A stretch of 64,000 nucleotides of DNA from Phyllobacterium zundukense (GCF_002764115.1 NZ_CP017940.1:1462501-1526500), one strand, 5' to 3'. Counted from the stretch's first letter, positions 41,341 to 48,754 are shown. Notes: generated by a model from the letters alone, not told the origin. Numbers and translations are program-made.

Positions 41341-41631
41341 GTGCCCAGTCGTGAGGAGACTATCACGTCTTGCAAGACGCTGATTGATTTGCACTTTCGA
41401 AATATCGAGAAATCACAAAGAAGACTTTTTGAATTGCGAACCTCCTTAGGCGCGAGCGCCGGGGATGATATCGCGTTCAATAAATCACTCATTGAAGATG
41501 AAATATGGGAAATCCACAAACTGGAGGTGCTGATAAAGCGCCTTGAACAGTCCCAAAGAAACGACGCTCAATTGTTACGCCGCATGGTACGTTTAGGGGG
41601 CAGCTTTTGGCTGAACCGGAAAACGCAATAA
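41341..41631 (+). CDS. Coiled-coil hypothetical protein
   Basis: 96 residues, mainly helical with heptads (IDLHFRNIEKSQRRLFELRT, then IWEIHKLEVLIKRLEQSQRN) and a basic end. GTG start chosen because GGAGGAACGGAGGG lies upstream and TATAAT sits at 41307; an ATG at 41293 would fall before the likely transcript start. Function unknown. Confidence 0.55.
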   Translation: MPSREETITSCKTLIDLHFRNIEKSQRRLFELRTSLGASAGDDIAFNKSLIEDEIWEIHKLEVLIKRLEQSQRNDAQLLRRMVRLGGSFWLNRKTQ

Positions 41632-41658
41632 ACGCGTTTGCAGATGTGGAGCTGTGTC

Positions 41659-41907
41659 ATGCCAACATATCGCTTTGAATTTCATGAAGCCCTCAGGACA
41701 TGTGCCGTGCGGGGCATCAAGCTGGACGACGACGAAACCGCGACTGCCGAAGCTGTGCAGACTGCTGAGGAAATGCTTCTGGATGGCGTCGTGGATGATT
41801 TCGATCGCTTCGACTGGGCGATCAAAATCTTCAATCAATCCGACGAAGCGCATGCCGTGGCCGTCATTCGTTTTTCGGACATTGCGGTTTCAAAACACCG
41901 GTCTTGA
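41659..41907 (+). CDS. Small DUF6894-like hypothetical protein
   Basis: 82 residues starting MPTYRFEFHEALRTCAVRGI, then a helix rich in Ala/Glu (TAEAVQTAEEMLLDGVVDDF) and the strand AHAVAVIRFSDIAVS. The general pattern recalls the DUF6894 small proteins frequent in rhizobia, but the match is loose. A hairpin CAGATCAT/ATGATCTG (41929-41951) follows. Confidence 0.55.
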   Translation: MPTYRFEFHEALRTCAVRGIKLDDDETATAEAVQTAEEMLLDGVVDDFDRFDWAIKIFNQSDEAHAVAVIRFSDIAVSKHRS

Positions 41908-42034
41908 CTGAACGTCATTTAGGTCACGCAGATCATACCACAAATGATCTGCACTCAGTCAGGGTGCTGCTTGGGGAGCACGCTGTGAGGTCGCCAATTC
42001 CGATCGGCACAGAAAGGGAATTCCTAAGAAACGC

Positions 42035-43390
42035 TCAGCCGGGCGCTGGCGCGGGCTGTAGGGTATACCCGAGCGACTTTGCCCTTCGTTCGAGATTGGT
42101 GAGGACGCGTCGGCGGTAACTCTCTTCGTAATGGGAGGCTCCCGGATCGCTGTATTTCATACCGTGACGCAGCGTATTGTAGAACAAGACGGCGATTTTG
42201 CGGGCCGTGGCAGTGACCGCCTTGGCCTTGCCGACACGTGCGGACAGACGCCGAAAGAATGCCCCCAATGCGGTCTCGGTGCGCCCGACCGCAACCGCGG
42301 CAAGCCGCAGTAGTGCCGCGGCCCGGCTGCCAGATCGTCGGGTTCGTGAGGACAACACCTTGCCGCCGGAGATCTTGTTGCTTGGTGAGAGGCACAGCCA
42401 GGAGGTGAAGTGCTTGGCGTTTGGCCAGGCCGAGAGATTGGTCCCGCACTCTGCAACCAATTTCAGCGCCAGATAAGGCCCGAGTCCGTGAATCTGGGTG
42501 ACGTCGCAGCCGAGCAATCCGTGCAGGGCGGCGCGAACATCGAAGGCCGGGCCGTTGGATTGCTTCTTCATTGTCCGCACGCAAGGCGGTTTGCCTACAG
42601 AGGCGCACGAGGCCTTCCGCAGCCGTTTCAAGACAGCCTCGATGCGCACGTCACAGAGCGCCACTTTGGCTTGGTAGACGTCGTACAACTCCAGCGCCTG
42701 GGTCAGGGCAAAGATGTGCTCTTCGCGATCATTGCCGACGAGCGCCTGACGGATCGTCTCCGCAGACGCATGGCAGCGTGGGTCGCGATGGGCCGCCAGC
42801 ACCATCGGGTCGCGCTCCCCGGCCACAAGCGCCCGGATGATGGCCATGCCGGTCGCGCCGGTGATGTCTGTCACCACGTGGTGGAGTTGCAGATTCATTT
42901 GCGTCAGCGCCTTTTGCATGTGCTGGATGTGCGAAGCGGCATAATCCAGCAAGCGTTCGCGCTGGCGCAAATAGGCGCGCATGACTGCAACTTCGCCCTT
43001 CAGCCGGAAACTGGCCCTGAGCAATCCATATTCATGCAAACGCTGCAGCCATTGGGCATCGCTGATATCGGTCTTGCGGCCCGGCACATGCTTGGCATCG
43101 CGTGCATTGACCAGTATGACCTCGAAGCCACGCTGGTCGAGTATCTCGAAGACCGGGATCCAGTAGACCCCCGTGGACTCCATCGCGACCGTGCGTACGC
43201 CGCACTGCGTGAACCAGTCCGCCAACCGATGCAGATCGCCGGTGAAGGTTCCAAAACTGTGTACCGGCTCGGAAACGTGGTCGGGCCCGACTGCGGCTAC
43301 GTGCATCGTGGCACCGATGTCGATTGCAGCTGCATTTTGGTGTGTAGGGGAAATATCTCGCTTGCTGCGAGACTTCTTTGTTCCAGACAT
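42035..43390 (-). CDS. IS110-family transposase
   Basis: A 451-residue DEDD-type transposase. The N-terminal RuvC-like domain has AAAIDIGATMHVAAV (first Asp), VAMESTGVYWIPVF (Glu) and DAKHVPGRKTDISDAQWLQR (Asp pair). The C-terminal Tnp_20 domain has IHGLGPYLALKLVAECG and FTSWLCLSPSNKISGGKVLS, with the serine nucleophile region. The frame is complete, so the element may still be active. The start at 43390 (MSGTKKSR) is chosen for family length. IS110 elements lack terminal inverted repeats and flanking duplications, so the element's ends could not be fixed. It sits between small hypothetical genes and a DUF982 relic. Confidence 0.93.
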   Translation of the reverse strand: MSGTKKSRSKRDISPTHQNAAAIDIGATMHVAAVGPDHVSEPVHSFGTFTGDLHRLADWFTQCGVRTVAMESTGVYWIPVFEILDQRGFEVILVNARDAKHVPGRKTDISDAQWLQRLHEYGLLRASFRLKGEVAVMRAYLRQRERLLDYAASHIQHMQKALTQMNLQLHHVVTDITGATGMAIIRALVAGERDPMVLAAHRDPRCHASAETIRQALVGNDREEHIFALTQALELYDVYQAKVALCDVRIEAVLKRLRKASCASVGKPPCVRTMKKQSNGPAFDVRAALHGLLGCDVTQIHGLGPYLALKLVAECGTNLSAWPNAKHFTSWLCLSPSNKISGGKVLSSRTRRSGSRAAALLRLAAVAVGRTETALGAFFRRLSARVGKAKAVTATARKIAVLFYNTLRHGMKYSDPGASHYEESYRRRVLTNLERRAKSLGYTLQPAPAPG

Positions 43391-43640
43391 CGCAAGCTCT
43401 CCTATCCGATTGTCGAATGGAGGGGCTGGGCTGTGCCAAAAGATCAAATTCCTAACCGGGATCGCCGCGAACGGCGTCACCACTCTCAAGCGCGCAGCAG
43501 CCCATGGACCACGTTAGGTAACGGGGTTAGACACCACCAAAATGCCGACGGCCTCTCCTCTCCAGCGCCCACACTAGCACACCGTTTCTATCCCCGCAGG
43601 CGGGACACAGGCCCGCGAATGGTTAGGTAGCAAAAACCAC
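43391..43640 (-). ncRNA. IS110 upstream non-coding end, possible bridge (seek) RNA
   Basis: In the IS110 group the region before the transposase codes a guide RNA that pairs with target and donor DNA. About 230 bases without a gene lie here before the transposase start. I could not define the loops or the element end, so this is a family-based expectation, not a sequence-proved RNA. Confidence 0.3.
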
Positions 43641-43867
43641 CAGATTTGAAATCGTGCCGTAGCCTTGATCGAGCAGATCAGGGGGAGCCGACGTCCCCGT
43701 TCGACAAAGTGGAGGATTGTCTGACCGCGGACGTCCCAACTCACTATGCTTCATCCAAACGGGGGACTTCCAATGGCGGGTTACTTCGGCACGGAGATGC
43801 AGCAGCGCCTGCAAGCAAAGGCCGAAGCGAGCGTCGATTTCATCAATTCAACGCCCGGCGCGTGCCC

Positions 43868-44038
43868 CTGCTAGGCATTTCAGCAGGATCGCCTTGCACA
43901 ACGCAAGCTTTGGCCCGTCTGCATCCTCCGGCCATTGCTCCAGTATGAACTTCGCAGCATCGTAGGCGGAGGTGATGCCGATGCTGGTGCCACCCTGCAG
44001 CACTGAGACAATCTGAAATGACTTGTAATCTCCAACAT
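43868..44038 (-). pseudogene. DUF982 relic, truncated and frame-shifted at the start
   Basis: Reads DYKSFQIVSVLQGGTSIGIT then SAYDAAKFILEQWPEDADGP and KAILLKCLAGAR, matching residues ~3-60 of the gene at 33082. The ATG present (44037) is one base out of frame and the C-terminal half is missing. A third DUF982 copy in decay. Confidence 0.7.
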
Positions 44039-44104
44039 GGCGGCTACAAGCCGAAACATCGGGCTAATTGAGGCGTTCCGACCCGCAACCAGAGAAAACA
44101 GCAT

Positions 44105-44482
44105 ATGGAATTGGTCCAACATTTGTTGCGCAAGAAATGGAAAGACGTCCTTTACTTCCTTGTCGTATTAACAGTTGGCGCTGTTATCGCCGAGTACTGG
44201 CACTCAATTGAGCTTGAGAAGTTGCAATCCAAGCCACATGTGGTTGGCAAAATTCTTGAGGCGTGGACCACGCCGAGTGGAAGATACGGTTCATGGCGAG
44301 AAGGTCGCGTGGCGTTCGAAGTGACGGAAAACGGTAAGCAGGTGAACTGCGAGGTTGTAACGCGTATCGGCTTGTCTTGGGAAACGAGCTTGCAGGCGGG
44401 TGATGCTATCGATGTCGTTCCGCTTGGAGGCTGCGACTTTCTGATTGATCGCGTTGTGCGGCGCTGGGGAGGGGGCACATGA
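44105..44482 (+). CDS. Single-TM hypothetical protein (DUF3592-like)
   Basis: A 125-residue protein with a TM segment at ~13-31 (KDVLYFLVVLTVGAVIAEYW) and a beta-rich C-terminal domain (VVGKILEAWTTPSGRYGSWR, RVAFEVTENGKQVNCEVVTR). The layout recalls DUF3592-type envelope proteins. The start at 44105 lacks a strong ribosome-binding site. Function unknown. Confidence 0.6.
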   Translation: MELVQHLLRKKWKDVLYFLVVLTVGAVIAEYWHSIELEKLQSKPHVVGKILEAWTTPSGRYGSWREGRVAFEVTENGKQVNCEVVTRIGLSWETSLQAGDAIDVVPLGGCDFLIDRVVRRWGGGT

Positions 44483-44591
44483 CCCTTGGCGCTTTGCCAT
44501 CTTTTTGTGCTGGTCCCCGTTCTGCGTACGCGGCTCAGCGCAACTTTTGACGCCTGCCATGGTCGTCGGTTCCGACATTAGTCTTTTCGGG

Positions 44592-45023
44592 TCACGGCCG
44601 GACACCCATGTTGCCTTTAATTTGTGCCAATCGAATAAGCGTAATGAACGCACATGATGAAAACAGGACGATCAAAAACGGCAAGCCAAAATGATAGATA
44701 TGAGGTTCTTCCAACCTGAGGACGCCTCGCATGCCTTCGACTCCCATGAATGCGAAAAAATGGAATGTGAGTGCCATGATCGAGGCAATAATGGAGAAAA
44801 CGATGGGTCTGCTATTCACCAGCTCGATGTTGAGCACGTATAATATCAACAGAACGGCAAAGGCGGGGGCTGAAAAGAAAAATGACCCTAAAATTGTGAA
44901 GACGATATACCAACCATATATCGGGACGAATGCTATGTTTGCCGCAACCACTCCTGTTATGTAGGACTTCAGGAGAATCGTCACCTGGCGAGCGCTATGT
45001 TTGGGTTCCTGTGTTCTTTCCAT
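44592..45023 (-). CDS. Integral membrane hypothetical protein
   Basis: 143 residues with about four TM segments (VVAANIAFVPIYGWYIVFTI, SAPAFAVLLILYVLNIELV, IVFSIIASIMALTFHFFAFM, FLIVLFSSCAFITLIRLA). Its ATG directly abuts the TGA of the gene at 45024, so the two are coupled. No family recognised. Confidence 0.6.
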   Translation of the reverse strand: MERTQEPKHSARQVTILLKSYITGVVAANIAFVPIYGWYIVFTILGSFFFSAPAFAVLLILYVLNIELVNSRPIVFSIIASIMALTFHFFAFMGVEGMRGVLRLEEPHIYHFGLPFLIVLFSSCAFITLIRLAQIKGNMGVRP

Positions 45024-45200
45024 TCAGCTTTCACCGTCTCGTTTGTGCTCGCCACAATACCATTCCTGGCCATATCGCTTTTCAAAGCCGAAGGCGCCCC
45101 ACCACTTGCAGTCTGGGTGCATGCAATAGTGTTCGAACAGCCCGGCCGGAGCTTTCTCCATGTGTTCGGGGTAAGCCGGTTTGGGCGGTGTCTCACTCAT
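45024..45200 (-). CDS. Small Cys-containing hypothetical protein (copy 2)
   Basis: 58 residues: MSETPPKPAYPEHMEKAPAG, LFEHYCMHPDCKWWGAFGFE and KRYGQEWYCGEHKRDGES. It is a clear paralogue of 37190-37399, with all Cys residues kept. In both regions this gene sits on the same strand as, and downstream of, an SRAP gene, which supports duplication of a larger block. Confidence 0.7.
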   Translation of the reverse strand: MSETPPKPAYPEHMEKAPAGLFEHYCMHPDCKWWGAFGFEKRYGQEWYCGEHKRDGES

Positions 45201-45237
45201 CAGTTTGTTTCGTCATCGTGACTGGGTTCGGCTATGG

Positions 45238-45582
45238 TCATGATCGATCACCAGTGTAGGGATCATCATTGGATGGTCCTGTGCCTACGTCTCCGTTGTA
45301 AATGATAATTCCATGCTCAAGGCTGGACATCAAATATACCTCACCATAATCGGCGTGATGCCCATGTATTGCCTTATAGGGGTATTCCTCGGACGAGGCA
45401 GAGTGCTTGATCGTGATGTCCGTAAACCTGAACTCGTCATTCGGGTCCAGCGGGAATGCGATGGCGAATGATCCTGGTTCCCCGGATTTGTCGGTCAGTT
45501 CTTGCTCAACCTTGTACTCGTCATCAGGGGCGAAGTAGGTCAAATTGAAGTTCTTGCCGCGAAATCTTATAGACCATGTCAT
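45238..45582 (-). CDS. Hypothetical protein downstream of the SRAP copy
   Basis: 114 residues starting MTWSIRFRGKNFNLTYFAPD, beta-rich (SFAIAFPLDPNDEFRFTDIT, HHADYGEVYLMSSLEHGIII). GGAGG lies 8 bases before the ATG at 45582. The frame is open to 45714 but that would overlap the SRAP copy. No family recognised. Confidence 0.6.
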   Translation of the reverse strand: MTWSIRFRGKNFNLTYFAPDDEYKVEQELTDKSGEPGSFAIAFPLDPNDEFRFTDITIKHSASSEEYPYKAIHGHHADYGEVYLMSSLEHGIIIYNGDVGTGPSNDDPYTGDRS

Positions 45583-45599
45583 CGCTAGGTCCTCCACGC

Positions 45600-46273
45600 T
45601 TATAGTAGCAGCGGTTCGTCTTCCTCGGCTTTCGGCTGTGGCAGAACGATCAAGCCATCGTCTGGCAGCGGCCTCTGCAGCTTCAATGCTTCCTCTGCCG
45701 GCGCATTCATCCAAACGTCAATTTCCTCTGCGGTGCGCAGTATGACAGGCATGGCCTGTTCGTGGATTGGCTTGACGACGGCATTCGGACAGGTCGTCAG
45801 AAACGCAAAGATATCTGCCCGGACGGGCCCTTCCTTCTTCTTCCGTGTGCTGTACCAACTCGTCCAAATTCCCGCAAACCAGAACAGCGGTTTGTCCTCG
45901 TTGAGTGCAAACCAGTAGAGCGGCTTTTTCTTGGTCACGGATCCGGAACCTTGCCGTATTCGGCAAAGCTCGTCGCAGGAACAACGCAGCGATTGGCCGG
46001 TCCTATCCAAGGCGCCCAATGCGCGGACTTCGGATTGCGGATATTGGTCACGCCGTAGTCGACTTCGCCCTTTAGATACTGCGGCGGTGTCGGCATGCCC
46101 CAACGGGCAATCGCCAGTTCACGGTCGCCATTGGCGTCCTTGCGGCCAATTGGGGCGGGATAGTCCGGGAAGACATCCATCTGTGGCGTTAGGCGATTGG
46201 TCAGATCGCTGATGGGCAGGAACAACTGCCGCATCGCTTCAAAGGTAGTGGTAGCGTTGTAAAGATTACACAT
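45600..46273 (-). pseudogene. Second SRAP peptidase copy, one-base frameshift
   Basis: Begins MCNLYNATTTFEAMRQLFLP and follows the intact paralogue at 38168 almost residue by residue to SFAEYGKVPDP. Then one C is missing in CAC(C)GGATCC near 45938-45940, and the rest (TKKKPLYWFALNEDKPLFWF to EEIDVWMNAPAEEALKLQRP) continues in another frame to the stop at ~45600. Both halves are well kept, so the loss is recent or a sequencing error. The duplicate makes the gene redundant. Confidence 0.8.
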
Positions 46274-46279
46274 GACGCT

Positions 46280-46711
46280 CTACCTTGCCCAAACCCTATT
46301 GGCGATGTGGACCGAAATAAACCAAAAAACCAAAGCTGAAATGCATCCTGTCATTACTATGACTATCAACGCTGGTATCCAATCGATGCTGAAGAGGGCA
46401 CAGCCGATTGTGGCAACAAGCGCTCCTATCGCCAAGAACGGAATTGGAGTGTGCCGCTCTCGCTTAGAACAAATTGCCGTAACGATGGCCGCCGGAAGAA
46501 ATGAAAAAAGTCCGATAAATGATCCCAAGAAAGACACCAGGAACAACATGCTGTCGGGCTCTTCGTCAAAATCGGCGAACATAGCGGGACCCCCCGCAGC
46601 CGTGACTAATACAAAACTTGCGAGCATCGAAGCCACGGCCAGACCGATCAGGAAAAAGGCAACGTGGAATAATGTGGTGGTAAGTGCGCCAGACCATCTC
46701 CCATTAGTCAT
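46280..46711 (-). CDS. Integral membrane protein between SRAP-like start sequences
   Basis: 143 residues from MTNGRWSGALTTTLFHVAFF with about four TM segments (FFLIGLAVASMLASFVLVTA, FLVSFLGSFIGLFSFLPAAI, FLAIGALVATIGCALFSI, ALIVIVMTGCISALVFWFIS). In frame upstream lies MCNLYREKITT (46744), which matches an SRAP N-terminus together with its leader (ATTATCATCG). So the true start is uncertain and the gene may have been placed inside or behind an SRAP leader. It ends 6 bases before the SRAP copy. Confidence 0.6.
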   Translation of the reverse strand: MTNGRWSGALTTTLFHVAFFLIGLAVASMLASFVLVTAAGGPAMFADFDEEPDSMLFLVSFLGSFIGLFSFLPAAIVTAICSKRERHTPIPFLAIGALVATIGCALFSIDWIPALIVIVMTGCISALVFWFISVHIANRVWAR

Positions 46712-46803
46712 CGTTGTGATCTTTTCCCGATACAGGTTGCACATGGCGCGATGATAATTGATCTCGGGTTCTTCGCAAGCTGCCCACTGCGGCATCAATG
46801 ATC

Positions 46804-46836
46804 TTGACGAATTGGGATTATGTTCTCATTTTGTTC
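46804..46836 (+). promoter_or_regulatory. SOS promoter, second copy: TTGACG-N17-CATTTT with LexA box
   Basis: TTGACG (46804-46809), CATTTT (46827-46832) and GTTCTCATTTTGTTC (46822-46836) have the same spacing as at 39408, and the ATG follows at 46839, again at the predicted transcript start. Confidence 0.72.
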
Positions 46837-46838
46837 TC

Positions 46839-47096
46839 ATGACAATCACAATCCGCACATTGGGGCAGGCCGCCAAGTATCGCATGTTTTTGCAGGTATG
46901 TTGCCGGAAATGCCAAAAGGAAACGACGTTCTACGCGCCGGACTTGCTCGCTGTATGCAATCCAGAGCGATTCCTGTCGGAGTTGCCTTTCCGCTGTGAC
47001 CGATGCGGGGCCAAAGCGACCGATGTCATGGCATTCGAAATCAATCGGGATCGATCCAACAAGAAGCAGCTCGTCTGGCGTCCGGTGGAGATGTAG
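46839..47096 (+). CDS. Zinc-ribbon protein A under LexA-type promoter (copy 2)
   Basis: 85 residues starting MTITIRTLGQAAKYRMFLQV, with CRKC and CDRC pairs and the same end (QLVWRPVEM) as the copy at 39444. Clear paralogues by eye, with many substitutions but the same length, so both are under constraint. Read with protein B 2 bases downstream. Start fixed by the promoter and by comparison of copies. Confidence 0.72.
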   Translation: MTITIRTLGQAAKYRMFLQVCCRKCQKETTFYAPDLLAVCNPERFLSELPFRCDRCGAKATDVMAFEINRDRSNKKQLVWRPVEM

Positions 47097-47098
47097 CC

Positions 47099-47344
47099 AT
47101 GTCCAGACCTCTCGATACCATAGGCGCACTGATCGATAACCAGCACAACCTTCTTGCTTATTGCATCTCATGTCGCCATTGCGTGAAGCTTGATCTAGAA
47201 GCGCTTGCCGTCAAGCTTGGCCGCGATCACGGCAGCATGCACAAGGACCTGGTGCCAAAGCTCAAATGCTCCGAATGCGGATCGAAGGATATCGCATTGA
47301 TCCTGTCTACCGAGGAGACGGAAAGAATGCATTTGAGCGGGTGA
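47099..47344 (+). CDS. Zinc-ribbon protein B (copy 2)
   Basis: 81 residues: LIDNQHNLLAYCISCRHCVK, LEALAVKLGRDHGSMHKDLV, then LKCSECGSKDIALI. All features of the copy at 39706 are kept (LGRDH helix, CxxC pairs), with a longer C-terminus. Here an additional CISCRHC cluster is complete. Coupled to protein A. Function unknown. Confidence 0.72.
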   Translation: MSRPLDTIGALIDNQHNLLAYCISCRHCVKLDLEALAVKLGRDHGSMHKDLVPKLKCSECGSKDIALILSTEETERMHLSG

Positions 47345-47502
47345 AGCTGCCGACATTCGAGCAGGCGCACATTTAAAGAGTAGTTTCAACTTTTGGCGGT
47401 ATTGCCGCCCGTTGATGCATACTCACTTTTGAAACGTTTGTTGATTTAAAAGGGCAATCTATCGGCCTGTCACGCCGGAAGTTTAGCCTTCTCATCCCTG
47501 GT

Positions 47503-47527
47503 GGAACCGAACGCCCATGATGGTGTT
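47503..47527 (+). promoter_or_regulatory. EcfG-type general stress promoter (GGAAC-N16-TGTT)
   Basis: GGAAC (47503-47507), 16 bases, TGTT (47524-47527), 36 bases before the ATG at 47564. Confidence 0.58.
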
Positions 47528-47563
47528 GATTCATTCGAAATCAAACGTACTCAAAGGGAGGCG

Positions 47564-47824
47564 ATGATGGTTGAGGAATCAATAGCCGAGCCCCGTCGAA
47601 TGTTAAAAAGCGGTGATTCGGTCAAGATATTGAAACAGGGTGCCAACAGTGCGCAAGATTCCGGTCCAGGTGACTGGGTCCAGGCTAGCGTATCATCGAA
47701 CTCAGAAATCGCGCTAACAGTTCGATATTCAGATGGATCTCGGGAGGTAGTTCCGTGGTCGTCAGGTAGGATATGTTGCGCCCGCATTTTCCACTTAAAC
47801 CCGTCATCGACGGGAAGCGGCTGA
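47564..47824 (+). CDS. Small hypothetical protein under an EcfG-like promoter
   Basis: 86 residues starting MMVEESIAEPRRMLKSGDSV; a compact beta-rich middle (DWVQASVSSNSEIALTVRYS, then DGSREVVPW). AAAGGGAGG precedes the ATG at 47564; the longer frame from 47501 would include the promoter. No family recognised. Confidence 0.55.
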   Translation: MMVEESIAEPRRMLKSGDSVKILKQGANSAQDSGPGDWVQASVSSNSEIALTVRYSDGSREVVPWSSGRICCARIFHLNPSSTGSG

Positions 47825-47941
47825 CGGGACCAGGGGGTGGGCAGCAGTTTGGTTGATTCCATGCGCTACACCGTACTGAGGAACATTTTCAACCAAACGC
47901 GGTTTGTTGAAAGTCGGAGGTTACCGAATTCTCTGAAACGG

Positions 47942-47991
47942 GGCCCGACGTCGTCAAGGTTACAACGGCGTCGGGCCTCACCTAAGTGCTA
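47942..47991 (-). repeat. Two-hairpin-type element, CCG variant, minus strand
   Basis: Minus-strand GTGAGGCCCGACG pairs with CGTCGGGCC, the same GTGAGGC start as the copies at 34674-35720 but with C-G pairs at both variable positions. The second hairpin is not clear. It may also end transcription between the genes at 47564 and 48049. Confidence 0.5.
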
Positions 47992-48048
47992 GATCGTGCA
48001 AGGATTGCCTTCAGGGAGATACTATCGATCCAATCTGAGGTTGCTGCG

Positions 48049-48165
48049 ATGAACGACAAGCCCGAACGACGGAGATATAAAACGCCACGGTGGATTAAAG
48101 TCTGTATTTTCATTAGCGGCGTGGTCATAGCAGTGATCATAGCAAACGTTTTAACTGGGATGTGA
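48049..48165 (+). CDS. 38-residue single-TM protein
   Basis: MNDKPERRRYKTPRWIKVCI then FISGVVIAVIIANVLTGM: a basic N-terminus and one TM helix. GAGG lies upstream. Too short for a family call; positive-inside topology is convincing. Confidence 0.5.
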   Translation: MNDKPERRRYKTPRWIKVCIFISGVVIAVIIANVLTGM

Positions 48166-48343
48166 GCCTAAGAGCGAGATTGGTTCTTCTCGGCCTCTTC
48201 CAAAAGTACAGAAGCTTTTCGAATCTTTCGTCGGTCTCGGGTAGGCTATGCCCGGTTTGCATATTAGCTGAAAAGTCCTTGTGCCGACTGTCGCGCCTGA
48301 ACACCTCGTCCGGGTTTTGTGTCGTCCTTTTCTTCTTCGTCAT
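48137..48343 (-). CDS. Small basic hypothetical protein
   Basis: 68 residues from MTKKKRTTQNPDEVFRRDSR, Lys/Arg-rich, with a likely helical C-terminus (FEKLLYFWKRPRRTNLALRL). It overlaps the 3' end of the TM peptide gene on the other strand by 29 bases. Weakly supported. Confidence 0.45.
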   Translation of the reverse strand: MTKKKRTTQNPDEVFRRDSRHKDFSANMQTGHSLPETDERFEKLLYFWKRPRRTNLALRLTSQLKRLL

Positions 48344-48544
48344 CGGTTGCCCCTGCAGACTTTCCAATGAGGCCTGTAAGGTGGAGCGGGTGCGCAGGTC
48401 CGCTCATCTAAGGGCACACAGGGAATTTGCGACACGTTCGGCTCAACATTAGTTGTTCATACTGAGGGAGGAACACCAGTTGTGAGAAGATGTTCCATTT
48501 ATCCGCAACACAATTTGAGTGCGGATCGAGACTCCACTTATCGT

Positions 48545-48754
48545 CTAGCGAGGCTTGGTGGACTGCCAGCCAAGCCGTCTCTCCCGCCACACACCGGTAA
48601 GCAATTCTTCGATTTCCTCCGCGCTGTGCTGCTGGAAACGACCAGCCAGCGTTACCGCCAAGGCGTAACGGTCTATCCGGGCCGGCCTCATCTCCTCAGC
48701 CCTGTCGGCTTGACGGTTGATTTCGCGCATGAGTTCCTCGTCGTCATCCATCAT
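48545..48754 (-). CDS. Small acidic hypothetical protein
   Basis: 69 residues (MMDDDEELMREINRQADRAE, then a helix RYALAVTLAGRFQQHSAEEI). The last codons run through an inverted repeat AGGCTTGG/CCAAGCC (48551-48576) that resembles the two-hairpin family, so the C-terminus may have been altered by insertion of that repeat. Confidence 0.5.
   Translation of the reverse strand: MMDDDEELMREINRQADRAEEMRPARIDRYALAVTLAGRFQQHSAEEIEELLTGVWRERRLGWQSTKPR

Noticed and set aside
42410..43630. 406-codon plus-strand frame opposite the IS110 transposase
   Set aside because: Antisense shadow of an intact transposase.
43773..43874. 33-residue frame MAGYFGTEMQQRLQ...
   Set aside because: It has a fair ribosome-binding site and a protein-like sequence, but is too short and isolated next to relics to be claimed as a gene.
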